Below, piece after piece: positions 44,690 to 45,841 of a stretch of DNA of 45,841 nucleotides. Position 1 is the first letter of the stretch. Each line of letters starts with the position of its first letter. Under the pieces are notes generated by a model, which was not told the origin of the DNA, ran no database searches, and saw only the letters and a program-made list of their open reading frames with translations. Origin of the DNA: Burkholderia sp. (GTDB lineage Bacteria > Pseudomonadota > Gammaproteobacteria > Burkholderiales > Burkholderiaceae); the NCBI GenBank assembly GCA_031253835.1, contig JAIRVP010000057.1:1-45841 (forward strand), given 5' to 3'. Position numbers and translations under genes: made by a program.

Positions 44690-44947
44690 ATGAAACTGAC
44701 GATCAAATACTTCGCGAGCATTCGCGAACAACTCGAACGCGACGAGGAAACCGTCGAGATCGATGCACGCGAACTCACCGTCGACGCGCTGCGCAGCACG
44801 CTGGCCGCGCGCGACGCGCGCAGTGCGGATGCGCTGCGGATGGACCGCCCCGTGCGGGCGGCCGTGAACCTCGAGATGGTGACCGGGGAATTCGTCGTGC
44901 GGGAGGACAGCGAGGTCGCGTTTTTCCCGCCGGTGACGGGGGGGTGA
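44690..44947 (+). CDS. moaD: Molybdopterin synthase sulfur carrier MoaD
   Basis: 85 aa, ubiquitin-like fold: MKLTIKYFASIREQLERDEE, DARELTVDALRSTLAARDAR, AAVNLEMV and the tail DSEVAFFPPVTGG. The terminal Gly-Gly is adenylylated and thiocarboxylated by MoeB and then used by MoaE. It starts 52 bases after moaE and is followed by a terminator. Confidence 0.94.
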   Translation: MKLTIKYFASIREQLERDEETVEIDARELTVDALRSTLAARDARSADALRMDRPVRAAVNLEMVTGEFVVREDSEVAFFPPVTGG

Positions 44948-45054
44948 CACGACGCGCAGGTCACGCACGGGCGGCTTCCATGGACTCGGGAATCGCACGG
45001 CACATTTGCAGCACCGCTACCGCACCGCCCATCGGCACCGGACCGCAAAAAACA

Positions 45055-45075
45055 AAGCCGGCACAAGGCCGGCTT
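45055..45075. terminator. Bidirectional terminator between moaD and MocR gene
   Basis: AAGCCGGC (45055-45062) and GCCGGCTT (45068-45075), loop ACAAG, flanked on the left by an A-rich run (AAAAAACAAA) that acts as the T-run for minus-strand transcription. It is best placed to end the MocR gene transcript and may also stop moaD read-through. Confidence 0.7.
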
Positions 45076-45109
45076 CATCATCGAAACGCGCGACACCGCA
45101 TGGGCCCGC

Positions 45110-45841
45110 TCACCGCATGCACGCCGCGGCCAGCTTCCCGACCGCGATCACCGCCTGCTCGATCTCCGGCGACCACGGGCTGCTGTAGTTCAACCGGATG
45201 AAGTTCCGGTAGTTGTCGGTGATCGAGAACATGTAGCCGGGCCCGATCGTGATCCCCTGCTCCAGCGCAAGCTGATACAGCCGCATCGCGTCGACCTGCG
45301 CGGGCAACTCGACCCACAGCACGTAGCCGCCGGCCGGGCTCGAAATGCGCGTGCCTTCCGGGAAGAACCGCGACACCATCGCGCGCATCAGGTTCGCCTG
45401 CTGTGCATACGCCTTGCGCAAGCGCCGCAGGTGATGCTCGTAGCCGTCGCGTTCGAGAAACTCCGCGATCGCCAGCTGCGGCAGCGACGGCGTCGCCAGC
45501 GTGTTCAGGAACTTCAGCTTCTCGACCTGATCGCGATAGCGGCCCGGCAGCGCCCAGCCGATCCGGTAGGCGGCCGTCAGGCTCTTCGAGAACGACGCGC
45601 AATGCAGCACGATCCCGGTCCGGTCGTAGGACTTCAGCGAACTCGGATGCGACTCGCCGAAATACAGCTCGTTGTACACGCCGTTCTCGATCAGCGGCAT
45701 GCCCGTCTTCGTTGCGAACTCGACCAGTTCGCGCTTGCGCTCGTCGGGCATCTGGAAGCCGAGCGGGTTCTGGAAGTTCGGCATCACCATGCATGCGGCG
45801 ATCGGCTGCGACTTCGCGATCGCCGCCAGCGCCGCGATGTC
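45110..45841 (-). CDS. MocR-family/PLP-dependent aminotransferase-like regulator, C-terminal part
   Basis: 243 residues visible, open at the window edge. Fold type I aminotransferase motifs: MPNFQNPLGFQMPDERKREL (NPxG block), ENGVYNELYF, the PLP lysine in ASFSKSLTAAYRIGWALPGR, and the carboxylate-binding Arg in FIRLNYSSPWSPEIEQAVIA. NFQNPLG and the pattern around the lysine are typical of MocR regulators, in which an N-terminal GntR domain precedes this part; that domain lies outside the window, so a free aminotransferase cannot be excluded. Convergent with the moco operon. Confidence 0.85.
   Translation of the reverse strand, partial: DIAALAAIAKSQPIAACMVMPNFQNPLGFQMPDERKRELVEFATKTGMPLIENGVYNELYFGESHPSSLKSYDRTGIVLHCASFSKSLTAAYRIGWALPGRYRDQVEKLKFLNTLATPSLPQLAIAEFLERDGYEHHLRRLRKAYAQQANLMRAMVSRFFPEGTRISSPAGGYVLWVELPAQVDAMRLYQLALEQGITIGPGYMFSITDNYRNFIRLNYSSPWSPEIEQAVIAVGKLAAACMR

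Overview
The window looks like a piece of a Burkholderia chromosome, probably the B. cepacia complex. This is judged from very high GC content, strong GC bias at third codon positions and the character of the proteins; it is not proved by a marker gene. The DNA is ordinary high-GC sequence except for about 17.9-21.5 kb, which is visibly richer in A+T, repeat-laden and full of broken genes.

Layout. (1) 1-2.3 kb, minus strand: the 5' end of a MocR/GntR regulator; then a small operon of an HTH-only LysR-like protein, a PsiE-like membrane protein, a 44-aa protein, a DUF1269 protein and an 84-aa protein. (2) 2.6-10.8 kb, plus strand: a DyP peroxidase carrying a cargo-loading tail, an encapsulin shell, an 89-aa helical protein, a stand-alone ClpG/ClpK-type disaggregase and an FdhF/YdeP-type molybdopterin oxidoreductase. 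(3) 10.9-17.4 kb: an NCS1 nucleobase-type permease diverging from a LysR regulator, and a four-function catabolic operon (flavin monooxygenase joined in one frame to RidA, DUF1028, ArgE-like M20 hydrolase). (4) 17.9-32.4 kb, minus strand: a type VI secretion effector island. It holds an orphan tssF, a VgrG with a C-terminal lipase, an exported ankyrin protein, a membrane protein, an Eag (DUF1795) chaperone and a prePAAR/PAAR Rhs protein with a deaminase-like tip. These are followed by an FGE/SUMF1-fold protein and a train of immunity genes separated by relics of the Rhs core end. (5) 32.6-37.6 kb: small membrane proteins, a tryptophanyl-tRNA synthetase behind what looks like a leaderless Trp-Trp attenuator, two VOC proteins, a SUKH protein and a bestrophin. 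(6) 37.8-45 kb: cydAB (cyanide-insensitive type) diverging from fdhD-moeA-moaA-moaE-moaD, then a convergent MocR aminotransferase cut by the window end.

How the parts fit. The DyP peroxidase is addressed to the encapsulin lumen by its C-terminal tail, and the nearby disaggregase suggests a stress-protection block. The Mo-cofactor genes and fdhD supply the kind of cofactor and sulfuration used by the FdhF-like enzyme 30 kb away. VgrG and Rhs are two separate delivery routes for a lipase and a deaminase-like toxin, each with candidate immunity genes directly downstream. The most unusual regulatory element is the trpS leader: a 16-codon peptide with two adjacent Trp codons, a perfect 9-bp terminator hairpin and an alternative pairing that would block it.
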